Part shown: positions 4,583 through 5,037 of the stretch, piece after piece
Numbering within the stretch: the first letter of the stretch is position 1
Layout of the letters: every line of letters starts with the position of its first letter
Source of the DNA: an uncultured Clostridia bacterium
Lineage (GTDB): Bacteria > Bacillota > Clostridia > Lachnospirales > Lachnospiraceae
DNA length: 5,037 nucleotides
Reading direction: 5' to 3'
Assembly (NCBI GenBank): GCA_946614685.1
Contig: CAMOHF010000114.1
Location: 1 to 5,037 of the forward strand
The notes under the pieces: generated by a model
The model's database searches: none
Seen by the model: the letters and a program-made list of their open reading frames with translations, nothing else
What the model was told of the DNA's origin: nothing
Made by a program: the position numbers and the translations under genes

Positions 4583-5037
4583 ATGAAGGTATGGAAGAAA
4601 CTGGCAGCTGTTGTGACGGTTGCCGCACTGTCCGTAGGTCTTTGCGCCTGCGGCAAGCAGGAAAAGAAGGCGCAGAAAGAGATCACTTTGGTCCTTGATT
4701 GGACGCCGAACACAAACCACACAGGGTTTTATGTGGCACAGCATGAGGGTTACTACGAGGAAGCGGGCATCAAATTAAACATCGTGCAGCCGCCCGAGGA
4801 CGGCGCTGCGGCGATGGTAGCATCGGGCAAGGCACAGTTCGGTATTGATTTCCAGGATTATCTTGCACCTGTGTTTGAGGCGGGAGAGATGCCGGTTATA
4901 GCTGTTGCTGCACTGATCCAGCATAACACTTCCGGTATTATTTCTCTGAAGGAAGACGGTATCAATTCACCGAAGGATCTTGAGGGAAAGAACTATGCAA
5001 CATGGGAACTTCCTGTTGAACTTGCCATGATGGATTA
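4583..5037 (+). CDS. thiY: ThiY-like thiamine-pyrimidine-binding lipoprotein, N-terminal part (3' end outside window)
   Basis: The frame runs from ATG 4583 to the window edge without a stop, giving 151 residues of what is usually a protein of 320-350. Residues 1-23 are a lipoprotein signal: KK near the start, a hydrophobic core and an LCAC lipobox with C23 as the lipidated cysteine. The mature part begins with the NMT1/THI5-like signature LDWTPNTNHTGFYVAQHEGY (38-57), then IVQPPEDGAAAMVASGKAQF (67-86), typical of ThiY, the solute-binding part of the ThiXYZ ABC importer for hydroxymethylpyrimidine or its formylamino precursor. It would sit on the outer face of the membrane and hand ligand to a permease and ATPase, probably encoded to the right of the window. 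Control by a TPP riboswitch independently supports the thiamine role. The exact ligand is inferred. The start is set by AGGAG at 4570-4574, 8 nt upstream. Confidence 0.94.
   Translation, partial: MKVWKKLAAVVTVAALSVGLCACGKQEKKAQKEITLVLDWTPNTNHTGFYVAQHEGYYEEAGIKLNIVQPPEDGAAAMVASGKAQFGIDFQDYLAPVFEAGEMPVIAVAALIQHNTSGIISLKEDGINSPKDLEGKNYATWELPVELAMMD

Noticed and set aside
4134..4744. Antisense open frames covering the end of the membrane protein, the riboswitch and the start of thiY
   Set aside because: They run opposite a clear TPP riboswitch and the conserved ThiY sequence; no promoter or SD was found for them.

Overview
The window looks like chromosomal housekeeping DNA from a Gram-positive Clostridia-type bacterium (Firmicutes/Bacillota), with Lachnospiraceae the best guess. 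The supports are strong AGGAGG-type ribosome binding sites, sigma-A promoters with 17-bp spacers, the recX-rny gene order, ribonuclease Y itself, the nudF/xerD neighbourhood and a TPP-riboswitch-controlled ThiY-type lipoprotein. The family assignment is inference from gene content; no 16S or marker search was possible. All genes are on the + strand. I see no insertion sequence, prophage, CRISPR array, tRNA or rRNA.

Layout. Positions 2-160 hold the 3' end of recX (RecA regulator). A promoter whose -35 lies inside recX drives rny (224-1786, ribonuclease Y); its leader carries two GTAT/ATAC dyads and a hairpin that pairs the Shine-Dalgarno (SD) sequence. An intrinsic terminator (1790-1818) ends rny and directly abuts the SD of a NudF-type ADP-ribose pyrophosphatase gene (1832-2386), which ends in a second strong terminator (2404-2440). 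An AT-rich gap holds a near-consensus promoter (2558-2586) for a XerD-type tyrosine recombinase (2637-3524). A 60-nt gap without a terminator leads to an unrecognised single-pass membrane protein (3585-4301), probably co-transcribed with xerD.

At 4350-4378 a fully consensus promoter (TTGACA-17-TATAAT) starts a new unit: a TPP riboswitch (about 4400-4492), a terminator-like hairpin (4509-4543), an SD-sequestering hairpin (4549-4576), and the start of a ThiY-like pyrimidine-binding lipoprotein gene that runs off the window at 5037. This unit should take up a thiamine pyrimidine precursor and be shut down by thiamine pyrophosphate.

The genes do not form one pathway. They are three or four adjacent units: DNA repair control and RNA decay, nucleotide-sugar housecleaning, chromosome-dimer resolution plus an unknown membrane protein, and thiamine precursor uptake. 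I do not see a clear undescribed multi-gene system. The items most worth a second look are the XerD active-site changes (LGH to LGP and no lysine at the GKG position), the structured rny leader, the apparently two-layer riboswitch output, and the unknown membrane protein.
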